64,000 nucleotides of DNA, taken from Jiella pelagia. GTDB lineage: Bacteria > Pseudomonadota > Alphaproteobacteria > Rhizobiales > Rhizobiaceae. Made by a program: the position numbers and the translations under genes. Position 1 is the stretch's first letter. Each line of letters starts with the position of its first letter. Under the pieces are notes generated by a model that saw only the letters and a program-made list of their open reading frames with translations, did no database searches and had not been told where the DNA came from. Positions 46,561-56,090 of this stretch are shown here, one piece after another. The stretch spans positions 5,285,072 to 5,349,071 of the forward strand of contig NZ_CP114029.1 in the NCBI RefSeq assembly GCF_026898155.1, written 5' to 3'.

Positions 46561-47406
46561 CCTTCCCCAGACTTTGTTGCGCGTTCCTGCCAGCGGGCTC
46601 GCCGCCGGACGCCACCACCGCTGTGGCCCATGGCCGCAATGGCCGTCGTCGACCGCGAGTCGGCCACACCGTATCGGCGGACGATCGGAGACGGGACGAC
46701 GCCTTCGCGGGAGGTGGATCCAAATTGCGGCGCGAAGAAGAGTTCTGCCTGATCGACGCTTTGCCGCCCTCACGCAAGATGTCGTCTGACCGGAGCCGAA
46801 ACGTGGCACGTCGCCTGCGACTAGGCCGCGAGGCTTGCCCGAGGCTCGCCCGGCCAGCCCGAAAGAGCGCCTCGGAGATCTGCTGGCGCCTTCCGAACAG
46901 GCAGTGCCCTTGTCATGATCAATAACCCGTCATAAAAGCAGATGCGAGGTTCTAGGTGGCGGGGAATCGCTCGTCGCCGGCAAGAGGATCGCAGACGATC
47001 GCGAGCACGACGCTCGCGATCGTCTGTAGACCCGCCCGAGAGGCGATGCCGCGTCCCACCATCCCCCTCGTGTCGAGGATTTCCGTCGATGCCGCAGCAG
47101 GGCTGCGATCGACACGCTTCGTCCTTCGACTTGCGCAGGTCCGCTCGGCGGCAGCGCAGTCGAGGCGTTCCATCGGCCGCCAGGAGGCGGTCACCTGTTG
47201 TTATAAGGTCGTGTTTTTGCTGCCTCTGTCCAATCCGATCCGTATGCCGTTGCCCTGCGCCCGCCTGATGGCGGCCGGTCATCAGCGTGCGATCATCGCG
47301 TGGCGGCGCCAAGACCCGGCCCATTCGGGCTCGCGCCCATCAAAAGACCGCCAGGCGATGAGATGCCGGATGCGTGTCCCTTGCGCGAGCGCCGGGGAGT
47401 CATCTG
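46561..47406. other. Long divergent intergenic region between amiC and rne, likely containing the rne 5' leader
   Basis: About 850 bp with no convincing protein gene. It holds a strong perfect hairpin (separate entry) and a possible rne -10 (TATAAG, 47201-47206) without a good -35. In E. coli and other bacteria rne has a long structured leader for autoregulation; the size here fits that idea but does not prove it. Confidence 0.5.
46992..47026. repeat. Perfect 15-bp inverted repeat upstream of rne
   Basis: Arms CAGACGATCGCGAGC and GCTCGCGATCGTCTG with a 5-nt loop (ACGAC), 381 bp upstream of the rne start. There is no T-run on either side, so a simple terminator is unlikely. It could be part of the rne leader, a small RNA stem or a protein-binding site. 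Confidence 0.6.
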
Positions 47407-50400
47407 ATGGCAAACAAAATGTTGATCGACGCGTCCCACCAGGAAGAGACGCGCGTCGTCGTCGTCCGCGGTAGCCGCATCGAAGAGTTCGATTTCGAAT
47501 CGGAACACAAGAAACAGCTCAAGGGAAACATCTACCTCGCCAAGGTCACGCGGGTCGAACCTTCGCTGCAGGCGGCTTTCGTCGAATATGGTGGCAACCG
47601 CCACGGTTTCCTCGCCTTTTCCGAAATCCACCCGGACTACTACCAGATCCCCAAGGCCGACCGCGAAGCCCTGATCGCCGAGGAGCTGGCGCGTGGTAGC
47701 GACGATGACGACGACGCCGAGGAGGTCAAGCCGAAGGCCCGTGGGCGGAGCGGCGGCGGCCGGTCCCGCGGCAAGGCGGCGAACCGCGAGGATGGCGACA
47801 GGATCGCCGAAGCGGTCGACGCGACTTCCGAGAGCGACGAGCAGCAGAACAGCGACCACGGCGAAGTCGACGCGGTCCCCGGCACCGGCGAGCAGCCCTT
47901 CGAAGACGTCGCGGCCCGCGGCGTTGGAAGCGAAGAGGCCGGCGAGACGGACGAGACCGATTCGTCCGGCTCGGAGGACGGCGAGGACAACGGTCGGACC
48001 GACGACGAAGAGAGCGACGACGAAGGCGGCCGCAATCGCCGCGGCCGGCGCAGCCGCAGGCCCCGTGGCCGCGGCAGGACGTCGGATTCCGACAATGGCG
48101 ACGAGGATTCCGACGAGGCGGAGGAGATCGACGATCTCGGCTCCGAGGACGCGATGGAGGAGGTCCCCGTCCGTCAGGCGCGCTCGCGCAAGCAGTACAA
48201 GATCCAGGAAGTCATCAAGCGCCGGCAAATCCTGCTCGTCCAGGTCGTCAAGGAAGAGCGCGGTAACAAGGGCGCGGCGCTGACGACCTACCTGTCGCTC
48301 GCCGGACGCTATTCCGTGCTGATGCCGAACACCGCGCGCGGCGGTGGCATCTCCCGCAAGATCACCAACGCCTCGGACCGCAAGCGCCTCAAGGACGTCG
48401 TGCGCGATCTCGAAGTGCCGAAGGGCATGGGAATCATTCTGCGCACCGCCGGTGCCAACCGCACCAAGGCGGAGGTCAAGCGCGACTACGAATACCTGAT
48501 GCGGCTGTGGGAGACGGTGCGCACCGTCACCCTCTCTTCGATCGCCCCTGCCCTCGTCTATGAGGAAGGCAGTCTGATCAAGCGTTCGATCAGGGATCTC
48601 TACAACAAGGACATCGACCAGATCCTCGTCGCCGGCGAAGGCGGGTACCGCGAAGCGAAAGACTTCATGCGGATGCTGATGCCGAGTCAGGCGAAGGTCG
48701 TCCAGCCTTATCGCGATCCGACGCCGATCTTCGCCCGTCAGGGCATAGAGACGCAGCTCGACAAGATGCTGCAGCCGCATGTGACGCTGAAGTCCGGCGG
48801 CTACATCATCATCAACCAGACCGAGGCACTGGTCGCCATCGACGTCAACTCCGGCCGCTCGACGCGCGAGCATTCGATCGAGGACACCGCCTACCAGACC
48901 AATCTGGAGGCTGCCGAGGAGGTCGCGAGACAGCTGCGGCTGCGCGACCTCGCCGGCCTCATCGTCATCGACTTCATCGACATGGAGGAAAAGCGCAACA
49001 ACCGCGCGGTCGAGAAGAAGATCAAGGATTGCCTGAAAGACGACCGGGCGCGCATCCAGGTCGGCAAGATCTCGCATTTCGGCCTCCTGGAGATGAGCCG
49101 CCAGCGCATCCGCGCCAGCGTTCTGGAATCCACCATGCAGGCTTGCACGGTCTGCGGCGGCGCCGGCCATGTCCGCTCGGCCTCCTCGCTGGCGCTGCAC
49201 GTCCTGCGCTGCATCGAAGAGCATCTGCAGAAGCACGCCACCCACGATCTCCTGGTCAAGGTGCCGACTGCGACGGCGCTCTACGTCCTCAATGAGAAGC
49301 GCAAGCGGATCGAGGAGTTGGAGCAGCAATACGGCCTGAGGATCACCATCGAAGCCGACGAGGCCGCCGTCCATCAGGCGGTGGCGATCGAGCACGGTGC
49401 CCCGGCCGCCCAGCCGATCATCCGGCAGGAGGTGGTGCATCCCGAATCCGTCTTCGCGGACGAACAGATCGAGATCGCCGACGAGGAAGAGAGCGTCGTC
49501 GAGGCGGTCGAGGCGAAGGCGCCCGAGGAGCAGAAGGACGAGGGCGACGGCAACGGCAAGCGTCGTCGCAGGCGGCGTCGGCGGCGGCGGGGCGATCGTC
49601 CCGAGGATCGCGGCGATCAGGCCGATGCCTCGTCGAACGGCGCCTCTGGTGACGACGATGGCCAGGACGGCGACGAGGACGATGACGCCGACGGTCGCGA
49701 TGACGACGAGAGCGGCACGGAAGCCGGCGTCGAGGCTGGCACCGAAGCCGGCGGCGAAACCGACGAGGACGAGCGCGGCTCGCGCCGTCGGCGGCGCGGT
49801 CGCCGGGGTGGCCGTCGCCACCGTGACGGCAATGGTGAGGCTGGCGACGACAACGGCAATGCGGACGACGTCGCTTCGGCTTCGGACGCCGATGCCGATG
49901 CCGAGGGCAGCAATGGCTCGGACAGTCGGACGGTCGAAGTCGTCGCTGCCGCGCCGTTCGAGGCTGCTCCGGCAGACGTCACGAGTGTCTCGTCGGTCGC
50001 CGAGGACGGCACCGGGGGTCAAGAGGGCGCGGCGGCTTCCAGTGTGACGGAAACGGTCGTCTCTGAGAGCGAAAGTGTCTCGCGTGAGACCACAATCCAA
50101 CTGACCAGCACGACGATCGAACCCGGCGAGCCTGCCGTTTTGTCTAACTCCGACCTGGAGTCGACGGACATCGCTTCGCCTGAGGACTCGAACACTGGCG
50201 GCTACGAGCCGGCGATCCAGCAACTGGATTCGGGCGACGCCTCGCAGGGGCCGGACGATACGGCCATGGGTATCGCCGAGCCCGAACCGGTCGCGGCGGT
50301 CGAGGCCCCGGTCGATCAACCGACCGCCGCCGAGGCACAGCCGGCAGAGCAGCCTGCCGCCAACGACGACGAGCCGGAACTTGCTCCGAGCACCGAACCG

Positions 50401-50487
50401 GTGATCACGTCTTCGGGCGAGGACGAGGCCGGCGAGGATGGCAAGCCGCGCCGCACCGGCTGGTGGGCCCGCCGCAGTTTTTTCTGA
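47407..50487 (+). CDS. rne: Ribonuclease E
   Basis: Central endoribonuclease for mRNA decay and rRNA/tRNA maturation. ATG 47407 (after GGGGAG) gives 1026 residues. N-terminal catalytic half: S1 domain (about 36-95 continuing after an insertion), 5'-sensor/RNase H-like region, catalytic Asp residues in VAIDVNSGRST and IVIDFIDME, and Zn-link cysteines in CTVCGG. The S1 domain is split by a charged insertion of about 165 residues (about 97-262) alternating acidic and Arg-rich stretches, typical of alphaproteobacteria. The C-terminal scaffold (from about 690) is Arg-rich then strongly acidic and low-complexity, ending in RTGWWARRSFF. Confidence 0.97.
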   Translation: MANKMLIDASHQEETRVVVVRGSRIEEFDFESEHKKQLKGNIYLAKVTRVEPSLQAAFVEYGGNRHGFLAFSEIHPDYYQIPKADREALIAEELARGSDDDDDAEEVKPKARGRSGGGRSRGKAANREDGDRIAEAVDATSESDEQQNSDHGEVDAVPGTGEQPFEDVAARGVGSEEAGETDETDSSGSEDGEDNGRTDDEESDDEGGRNRRGRRSRRPRGRGRTSDSDNGDEDSDEAEEIDDLGSEDAMEEVPVRQARSRKQYKIQEVIKRRQILLVQVVKEERGNKGAALTTYLSLAGRYSVLMPNTARGGGISRKITNASDRKRLKDVVRDLEVPKGMGIILRTAGANRTKAEVKRDYEYLMRLWETVRTVTLSSIAPALVYEEGSLIKRSIRDLYNKDIDQILVAGEGGYREAKDFMRMLMPSQAKVVQPYRDPTPIFARQGIETQLDKMLQPHVTLKSGGYIIINQTEALVAIDVNSGRSTREHSIEDTAYQTNLEAAEEVARQLRLRDLAGLIVIDFIDMEEKRNNRAVEKKIKDCLKDDRARIQVGKISHFGLLEMSRQRIRASVLESTMQACTVCGGAGHVRSASSLALHVLRCIEEHLQKHATHDLLVKVPTATALYVLNEKRKRIEELEQQYGLRITIEADEAAVHQAVAIEHGAPAAQPIIRQEVVHPESVFADEQIEIADEEESVVEAVEAKAPEEQKDEGDGNGKRRRRRRRRRRGDRPEDRGDQADASSNGASGDDDGQDGDEDDDADGRDDDESGTEAGVEAGTEAGGETDEDERGSRRRRRGRRGGRRHRDGNGEAGDDNGNADDVASASDADADAEGSNGSDSRTVEVVAAAPFEAAPADVTSVSSVAEDGTGGQEGAAASSVTETVVSESESVSRETTIQLTSTTIEPGEPAVLSNSDLESTDIASPEDSNTGGYEPAIQQLDSGDASQGPDDTAMGIAEPEPVAAVEAPVDQPTAAEAQPAEQPAANDDEPELAPSTEPVITSSGEDEAGEDGKPRRTGWWARRSFF

Positions 50488-50494
50488 AAATCTT

Positions 50495-50520
50495 CGGGCT
50501 CGGCCATTAGGCCGGGCCCG
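50495..50520 (+). terminator. Hairpin after rne, candidate terminator
   Basis: An 11-bp stem (CGGGCTCGGCC / GGCCGGGCCCG, one U-G pair) with loop ATTA starts 8 bp after the rne stop. No T-run follows, so it may end or protect the rne transcript; function inferred. Confidence 0.55.
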
Positions 50521-50725
50521 AGCGCCTCGTCTTGAAGGGCCTTGCCCGGCGACGCAAATCCGACGACGACCGCACGAATGCGCGGACCCGGCAATTGCGG
50601 CAACACCGGCGCGACCCTGGAAACCGGACGTCGGCTAGCGTTTATTGATCCTCCCGGCATGCAACAAACCAAGCGGTCGCGCCCTTATCGGCGCGGGACA
50701 CCTCGGTCCCTGTGCGCGGGTGACC

Positions 50726-51877
50726 ATGAGTTGCAGCTTCAGTGATCTCGTGTTGCGGCGTGGCGGTGTCTTGACGAATGTCGAACGCTGGCCGGGCCTG
50801 GCGCGGTCGACTCAATGGGTCGCCTGCATCCCCGCCCGCAACGAGGCGGGCAGGATCGCAGCCTGCATCCGCTCCCTCGACGCGGAATTCGGGGCCGCAC
50901 TGCACGTCGTTCTGCTGGTCAACGACACCACGGACGACACCCTTGCCATCGTCCGATCGATCGCCGGCAGCCTCAAATCTGCGCTGACCGTGGTCTGCGT
51001 CGAATGGCGGCACGGGTCGGGTTCGGCTCCGAAAGCCCGCGCGGTGGCCTTCGACCTTGCCGACCTCGCCGCGCCGAACGCCGCCTGGATCTTCTCGACC
51101 GATGCCGACACGCTGACGCTTCCCGGGCTGTGGGGAGCCTACCAGGCGTCCTTCGAAAGCGGTTTCGACATGGTCTGCGGCAGTATCGGCTTCATTGAGG
51201 CGGAGGCCGCCGAGGTGTCTCCGCTCCACCCGCAGCGCGATGCGGCGATCGGTGAGTATCGCCATCTTGGCCGGAAGTTGGCGTCGCTATGGTTTCCCGA
51301 TCCCGACAATGCCTGGCCGCATCATGGCGGCATCGGCGGGGCGAATTTCGCGGTGACGAAGTCGGCCTATCGCCTGGCCGGGCCGATACCGGCCGTGCGC
51401 TTCGGCGAGGATTGGGCGCTGCGACGCCGCTTCGAGGCCTTTGGACTCAGGATCCGGCACGACGATGCGCCGCGTGTCGCGACGTCTTGCCGCTTGGACA
51501 GTATGACCGAGGGAGGGCTTTCCGCGGAGCTGCGGCGAAACCGTTTCGAGGCCGACCCGCTCGTCGACGAGGCGCTGGAGCCACCTTCCCGTCTCCTCCG
51601 GCGGCTGCGATTACGCTGCCTGGTCGAAACCGAGGAGGATCGTCACCGCGTCGCTCATGTCCTGCAAGCCAGAGGCCTGTCGCCGGCTCGCTCGGTCGAA
51701 CTTGCCGGACTGCCCGGGCGGAAGATGGCGTGGTTCCACGCCGAAGCCGAGCTTCCATGCCTCCATCGGTCGCCAATGCGGTTCAGCGCGCTCGACCGTC
51801 ATCTGCCGTCGCTTCGGCGTCTTCTGGCGAAAACCGCAGCAGCTCGGCCAGGTAGCGTTCCCGCACCCGAAGACTGA
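50726..51877 (+). CDS. Family 2 glycosyltransferase
   Basis: 383-residue GT-A-fold glycosyltransferase with no transmembrane segment. Nucleotide-sugar-binding N-terminus VACIPARNEAGRIAACIRSL, DxD-type metal site in FSTDADTLTLPG, acceptor-side GGIGGANFAVTKSAYRLAG and the ED motif VRFGEDWALRRRF. The ATG at 50726 is preferred over the upstream frame because the fold starts soon after. It is convergent with the PIG-L/methyltransferase gene and overlaps it by 95 bp at the 3' ends. With the two leftward genes it forms a trio met in other proteobacteria, product unknown. Confidence 0.85.
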   Translation: MSCSFSDLVLRRGGVLTNVERWPGLARSTQWVACIPARNEAGRIAACIRSLDAEFGAALHVVLLVNDTTDDTLAIVRSIAGSLKSALTVVCVEWRHGSGSAPKARAVAFDLADLAAPNAAWIFSTDADTLTLPGLWGAYQASFESGFDMVCGSIGFIEAEAAEVSPLHPQRDAAIGEYRHLGRKLASLWFPDPDNAWPHHGGIGGANFAVTKSAYRLAGPIPAVRFGEDWALRRRFEAFGLRIRHDDAPRVATSCRLDSMTEGGLSAELRRNRFEADPLVDEALEPPSRLLRRLRLRCLVETEEDRHRVAHVLQARGLSPARSVELAGLPGRKMAWFHAEAELPCLHRSPMRFSALDRHLPSLRRLLAKTAAARPGSVPAPED

Positions 51878-53201
51878 TCGTGCGGCAACGGTCTCCGAAA
51901 CACGCGACAAAAAGGTCGTGCGACTCCCGGCCGGAGAGCGGCGTGTCGGTCTGCCCAAGATAGCTGACGACGAGCATGTCGGCGCCGGATGGCAGCTGGT
52001 TCGTCATCCTGTCGGCAAGGGCTGCAATCTCGGCTTCGTCGAGAAAATACAGGACCTCCGAGACAACCACGCAGTCGAAATGCCCTTCCGGCAGATCCAG
52101 CGGCAGCGTACCGGCGGCAAAGCTCAGCCTCCCGTTGTCCCCGTAGCGGCGTTCGGCGCGGGCAATGATCGAGGGATCCCGGTCGAGACCGGTCATCGCG
52201 CCGACCTTGCCGGCCGCGACCAGCTCGGCGGCCAGACGTCCTTCACCGCAGCCGATGTCGAGCCCTCTCCGATAATGCGGCCGCTGCAGCTGATCGATGT
52301 TGTCGGCGCGCTTCTCACGCTCGTAGGACGAAGTCTGCGCCTGCCAGGGATCGTTGCCGTCGGCGTAGAGCGCGGCAAAGTGGTCGGGCCCGGGGAGACG
52401 GCCAGGCTTCTTCGCCCAGACATGGACTTCCGTCGGCCCGCGATGCGCCGCGAGGAACCAATCGGGCAAGGTGAAGCCGTCGGGATCGTCCGCGACCACC
52501 TCGCCGAGCTGCGATCGATGGCAGGCGATCGCCCTCGCCTTCGTGTCCGGATCCGTGCCGACGCGGAACGGCAGCAGCCCGTCGCACCGATAGGGCTCCT
52601 CGTCGCCCAGACGCATCGACCAGATCGGGTGGAAAAGCAGGCGGAGACCCGGCCGCAGCCGCAGCACGTCCTCAGCAAGCGCTGCTGCGGCATGATGATC
52701 GGAATGCGGATCGTCCGGATGCGGTGCCGAAAGCGCAGTGGCCCGAACCTCCTCGCAGAAGGCCGCGATCTTCACCGATGCGTCCGCAAAGCCGGCCGAT
52801 CGTCCGGCAAAGCGATCGGGCAGCCGCAGCCTCAGCCACCGCACATTGGTGACGCCCAGCGCCGCGACGGCAGCCTCCTGTTCGCGCTGCCGGATCTCTG
52901 CAAGCCTTGCCGGCGGCACGCACAGTGAGTTCGGATGCGAGGCGTCGCCGTCGGTCAGCGCGACGATCCCGACCTCCCGGCCCGATCGCCCTGCCTCGAT
53001 CAACAACGCCGCGGCACCGAGGCTTTCGTCGTCGGGATGCGGGGCGATAACCACCAGCCCGCCCTCGCCGACGAGCCGCGCCGGATCGATCAGCGGCGCC
53101 GCCTCGCAGCCGGCCCGGAACGCGCCCCAGGTGTCGGGTCCACCTTCCGCTTTGGTTCGAGGCAAGGCCTCAGACCCAGTCTGTGGCTGGTTCTCGGCCA
53201 T
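51783..53201 (-). CDS. Bifunctional PIG-L deacetylase / class I SAM-dependent methyltransferase (NodS-like)
   Basis: Two-domain protein of 472 residues. N-terminal PIG-L (LmbE-like) zinc N-deacetylase with VIAPHPDDESLGAA (HPDDE at 55-59) and the distal ligand region HPDDPHSDHH (about 161-170). The C-terminal methyltransferase has a NodS-like entry, GNDPWQAQTSSYEREK (about 282-297), then SAM motif I LDIGCGEGRLAAEL (DIGCGEG 315-321) and VVVSEVLYFLDEAEI. The ATG shares one base with the stop of the acyl-CoA-dehydrogenase-like gene (TGATG), so the two are coupled. The likely substrate is an N-acetyl-sugar conjugate that is deacetylated then N-methylated; this is inference. Confidence 0.87.
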   Translation of the reverse strand: MAENQPQTGSEALPRTKAEGGPDTWGAFRAGCEAAPLIDPARLVGEGGLVVIAPHPDDESLGAAALLIEAGRSGREVGIVALTDGDASHPNSLCVPPARLAEIRQREQEAAVAALGVTNVRWLRLRLPDRFAGRSAGFADASVKIAAFCEEVRATALSAPHPDDPHSDHHAAAALAEDVLRLRPGLRLLFHPIWSMRLGDEEPYRCDGLLPFRVGTDPDTKARAIACHRSQLGEVVADDPDGFTLPDWFLAAHRGPTEVHVWAKKPGRLPGPDHFAALYADGNDPWQAQTSSYEREKRADNIDQLQRPHYRRGLDIGCGEGRLAAELVAAGKVGAMTGLDRDPSIIARAERRYGDNGRLSFAAGTLPLDLPEGHFDCVVVSEVLYFLDEAEIAALADRMTNQLPSGADMLVVSYLGQTDTPLSGRESHDLFVACFGDRCRTISLRVRERYLAELLRFSPEDAEATADDGRAR

Positions 53202-54244
53202 CAGAGAAATTCCTCCGCCATGGCCCTGCACTTGTTGAGCAGGAGCGCATCCGGATTGGCCTGCCTTAGATAGACTGAAAGATCCGCGACGACCCGATCC
53301 AGCGGATGGCCGGCGGCGAAGGATGGGAGCCCGACCGATCGCCGGGCGAGTTCCATCACGGCAAGAGCGTCCCGTTCGACCTGCAGGCGCGTGTAGGACG
53401 CCGTCGCCACCGCCTCCGGGATCGTCTCGGCAGTCTGCGGCGCTTCGATCCGCCGCGCGGCGTCCTTCACCCAGAGCCGGGCAGTCCTTGCATGCATGAC
53501 CGCATGGCCGAGACGCTCCGCCTGCAGCGGATGATCGAGCCGGCCGCTCCGGTCGAGGTGGCGGGCCACTACGGCGACGATCGTCTCGATGGCCCCCACA
53601 TGGACAGCTGCACAGCGCCAGATGCCGCCCTCGAAGAAGGGTTCGATCCTGTAGTCGCCGGGCCTGCCGAGCCGCGTCGTCGCATCGGCGGCGATTCCTT
53701 CAAGCGAAAAGCTGCCTGACGCCGATTCCTGCATGCCGTTCATCCGCCATGTCGAGACGTCCTGCCGAAACGGCTCGTCAGCGGTGACGAAGTAGAGCTG
53801 CTGGAGGCCGTCCGCATCGACGATCGGCACGAGCGCCAGCGAGACCGTTCCGAGCCCGGAGGCATAGCGCTTCGAGCCGCCGAGCGTCACCCCGTCCGGA
53901 CATTCGTCGACAGACGCAGGCGGCGCTCCGTCGGCACCCCAGACGCCGAGGATTCGGTCATGCTCCAGGGCAACGTCCAGGCAGGCCTTCTGGGACTCGT
54001 CCCCATAGAGGCGTACGAGCTGGACCGCGTTGGCGTGGCCCTCCAGCAGCCGGCCGAGATTGAGGTTCCGCCCGCCGGCCTCGGCGAGGCGGCCGAGAAG
54101 CACCGGCCATCGATCGTCGAGTCGGCCCGCGCCGTCGTAGAAGCCGCCCACCTCGCGGAACAGCCCAGCCTGCCGAGCCTCGGCGAATGCGGTTTCAAAG
54201 GGCTGATAGTCGAGCCCACCCGCAACAGTCGGCGAATGGCTCAT
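53201..54244 (-). CDS. Acyl-CoA dehydrogenase-like protein
   Basis: 347-residue member of the acyl-CoA dehydrogenase superfamily, shorter than classical enzymes (about 380). Recognisable parts: N-terminal helices (FREVGGFYDGAGR), the middle beta-domain (ILGVWGADGAPPAS, GGSKRYASGLGTVSLALVPI) and a C-terminal helical domain (HVGAIETIVAVVARHL, ATASYTRLQVERDALAVMELARRSVG). The usual catalytic Glu cannot be placed with confidence. It is the first gene of the leftward pair. Role in the trio unknown; it could introduce or sense an acyl chain. Confidence 0.78.
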   Translation of the reverse strand: MSHSPTVAGGLDYQPFETAFAEARQAGLFREVGGFYDGAGRLDDRWPVLLGRLAEAGGRNLNLGRLLEGHANAVQLVRLYGDESQKACLDVALEHDRILGVWGADGAPPASVDECPDGVTLGGSKRYASGLGTVSLALVPIVDADGLQQLYFVTADEPFRQDVSTWRMNGMQESASGSFSLEGIAADATTRLGRPGDYRIEPFFEGGIWRCAAVHVGAIETIVAVVARHLDRSGRLDHPLQAERLGHAVMHARTARLWVKDAARRIEAPQTAETIPEAVATASYTRLQVERDALAVMELARRSVGLPSFAAGHPLDRVVADLSVYLRQANPDALLLNKCRAMAEEFL

Positions 54245-54587
54245 CGCTGAGCACCGTCAGGCGCATGCGCCCGCAGGCGAGTTGTCACCGCAGGGCCGGC
54301 GCGGCCGAAGCGTCTGGAAAGACAAGAGAGATCCGTCAGCGTCGTCGCTCCGGCTGGAAGGGCTCACCCGAAGGTCGGGGGGCGCATCGCCTCAATCTGA
54401 AACCCCGCCGGACGAAGTCAAAGCGCATCCGCGAAGCCGGCTATCGTTCGCGCTGGGCTGTCGCTCCTGGACGGCCGAATTTCTGCCATTCCGCGGCTGC
54501 GCTTCCCTCCGGCTGCCGCGAGGCGAACAGGACGATTGACACCGGCAACCCTCGCATGATTGTTTGTATACGAACGAATGATGGTCG
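54245..54587. other. Divergent intergenic region before the 6-hydroxynicotinate reductase gene
   Basis: About 340 bp. A TTGACA (54536-54541) and the palindromic operator at 54559-54578 form the probable control region of the rightward catabolic genes. No clear -10 at standard spacing is seen, so its position inside the operator is a guess. The rest must hold the promoter of the leftward pair. Confidence 0.55.
54559..54578. promoter_or_regulatory. Palindromic operator, copy 1 (upstream of the reductase gene)
   Basis: ATTGTTTGTATACGAACGAA, 17 of 20 positions identical to the palindrome ATCGTTCGTATACGAACGAT deduced from the three copies in this cluster. It ends 9 bp before the reductase ATG, where bound repressor would block transcription start or elongation. 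Confidence 0.75.
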
Positions 54588-56085
54588 ATGGTGGACATGT
54601 CCTCGCAACAAGCTTCCGGCCCCGTCGCGGACGACAAGATCCGCTGCGACGCCTGCCCGGTCATGTGTTACATCAAGCCCGGCATGACCGGTGCGTGCGA
54701 TCGCTATGCCAATCGCGCCGGCGAACTGGTGCGCGTCGATCCGCACGTCCTGCTCGAGCAGGCGATTTCCGGCGGCGCGGAGCCTCGTGCCCTTCACCCA
54801 GCCCGCGGACTGGGACGGCACGATCGTCCAGACCCCCGAGCGCTTCGTCACGGCCATCGGCGCCGGCACCACCTATCCCGACTACAAGCCGGCGCCCTTC
54901 ATCGTGTCCTCCGAGATCGACGGCGTCGACATGGTGACCGTCGTCACCGAGGGTATCTTCAGCTATTGCGGCGTCAAGGTGAAGATCGACACCGACCGCT
55001 TCGTCGGGCCGGAGACTCATGCGGTTCGGGTGGCGGGCGAACAGATCGGCCATGTCACCACCGGCGAATACGGCTCGCAGATGCTGTCGCTGGGCGGCGT
55101 CCACCATCTCACCGGCGGCTCCAAGAAGGAGGGCCGCGTCACCTGCCAGGCGCTGCTCGACCTCTCCAACGGCCATGCCGTCGAGATGACCGTCGACGGC
55201 GGCGCGACGCTGATCGTCGAGGCCGGCAAGCCGCCCATCGTCAACGGCCAGACCGAGACCCGAATGCGCGTCGGCTGCGGCTCGGCCACCATCGGCATCT
55301 TCGCCAAGCAGTGGCTCGGCAAGGCCGACGAGGTGGTGGTGGTCGACGATCACATCACCGGCGTCCTCTCCGAGCACCAGGCCGGCAAGATGCTCAACAT
55401 CCCGCCGACCGGCATCCGCCTCAAGGGTCGGCGCTCAACCCCCGGCCGCTACTTCCAGGTCGCCGAACCCGGCACCGGCTGGGGCGGCACGAACATATCC
55501 GATCCGCTGTCGATCCTCGGCGACTTCGATCCGAAACACGCCTATCCCGGCCTTCGGCTTTTGATGGTCTCCACCACGGGCGAGAATTCCGCCTATTACG
55601 AACTCGACGAGGCGCTGCGGCCCGTCGAGATGGCGATGCCGGAGCCCCTCGTCGAGCCGGTCGAGCGGATCGCCGAGAACTGCGAGCCGGCGCTGTGCAC
55701 AGTGCTCTTCATCGGCGGTGCCGGCGGCTCGCTGCGAGCGGGCGTCACGGAGAACCCCGTCCGCCTGACGCGCTCCATCAAGGACGCGCTCACCAACGTC
55801 ACCTGCGGCGGCGCGCCGGTCTATCTGTGGCCGGGCGGCGGCATCACCTTCATGGTCGACGTGACCCGGCTGCCCGAGAATGCCTTCGGCTACGTGCCGA
55901 CTCCGGCTCTCGTCGCACCGTTGGAATTCACCCTGAGGCTCTCCGACTATGCGGCGCTCGGCGGCCACATGGATCATGTCCGCCCCCTCGCCTCGCTGAC
56001 CGGCGGCGACCGCCACAGCATTCCCAACCGCCGCGACAACCCCTGGCCCTTCGCCCGCCGCATCGCCGGCGAACTGAACCACTGA
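54588..56085 (+). CDS. 6-hydroxynicotinate reductase-like iron-sulfur protein (frame broken once)
   Basis: 498 residues when corrected. The N-terminus holds a cysteine cluster KIRCDACPVMCYIKPGMTGACDRY, suited to a [4Fe-4S] centre. The rest matches what is known of Hnr, the enzyme of Eubacterium barkeri nicotinate fermentation that reduces 6-hydroxynicotinate to 1,4,5,6-tetrahydro-6-oxonicotinate. The frame breaks after ISGGAE; removing one base of GAGCCTC (54780-54786) gives GGAELVPFTQPADWDG. Start ATG 54588, or 54597 in frame. The assignment is strengthened by the enamidase-like gene of the same pathway 2 kb downstream, but is from family memory, not a search. Confidence 0.78.
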
Positions 56086-56090
56086 CGAGG

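Noticed and set aside
47293..50319. A 1008-codon open frame on the minus strand opposite rne
   Set aside because: It is the antisense shadow of a GC-rich gene with acidic and Arg-rich repeats; its translation has no domain and rne itself is certain.
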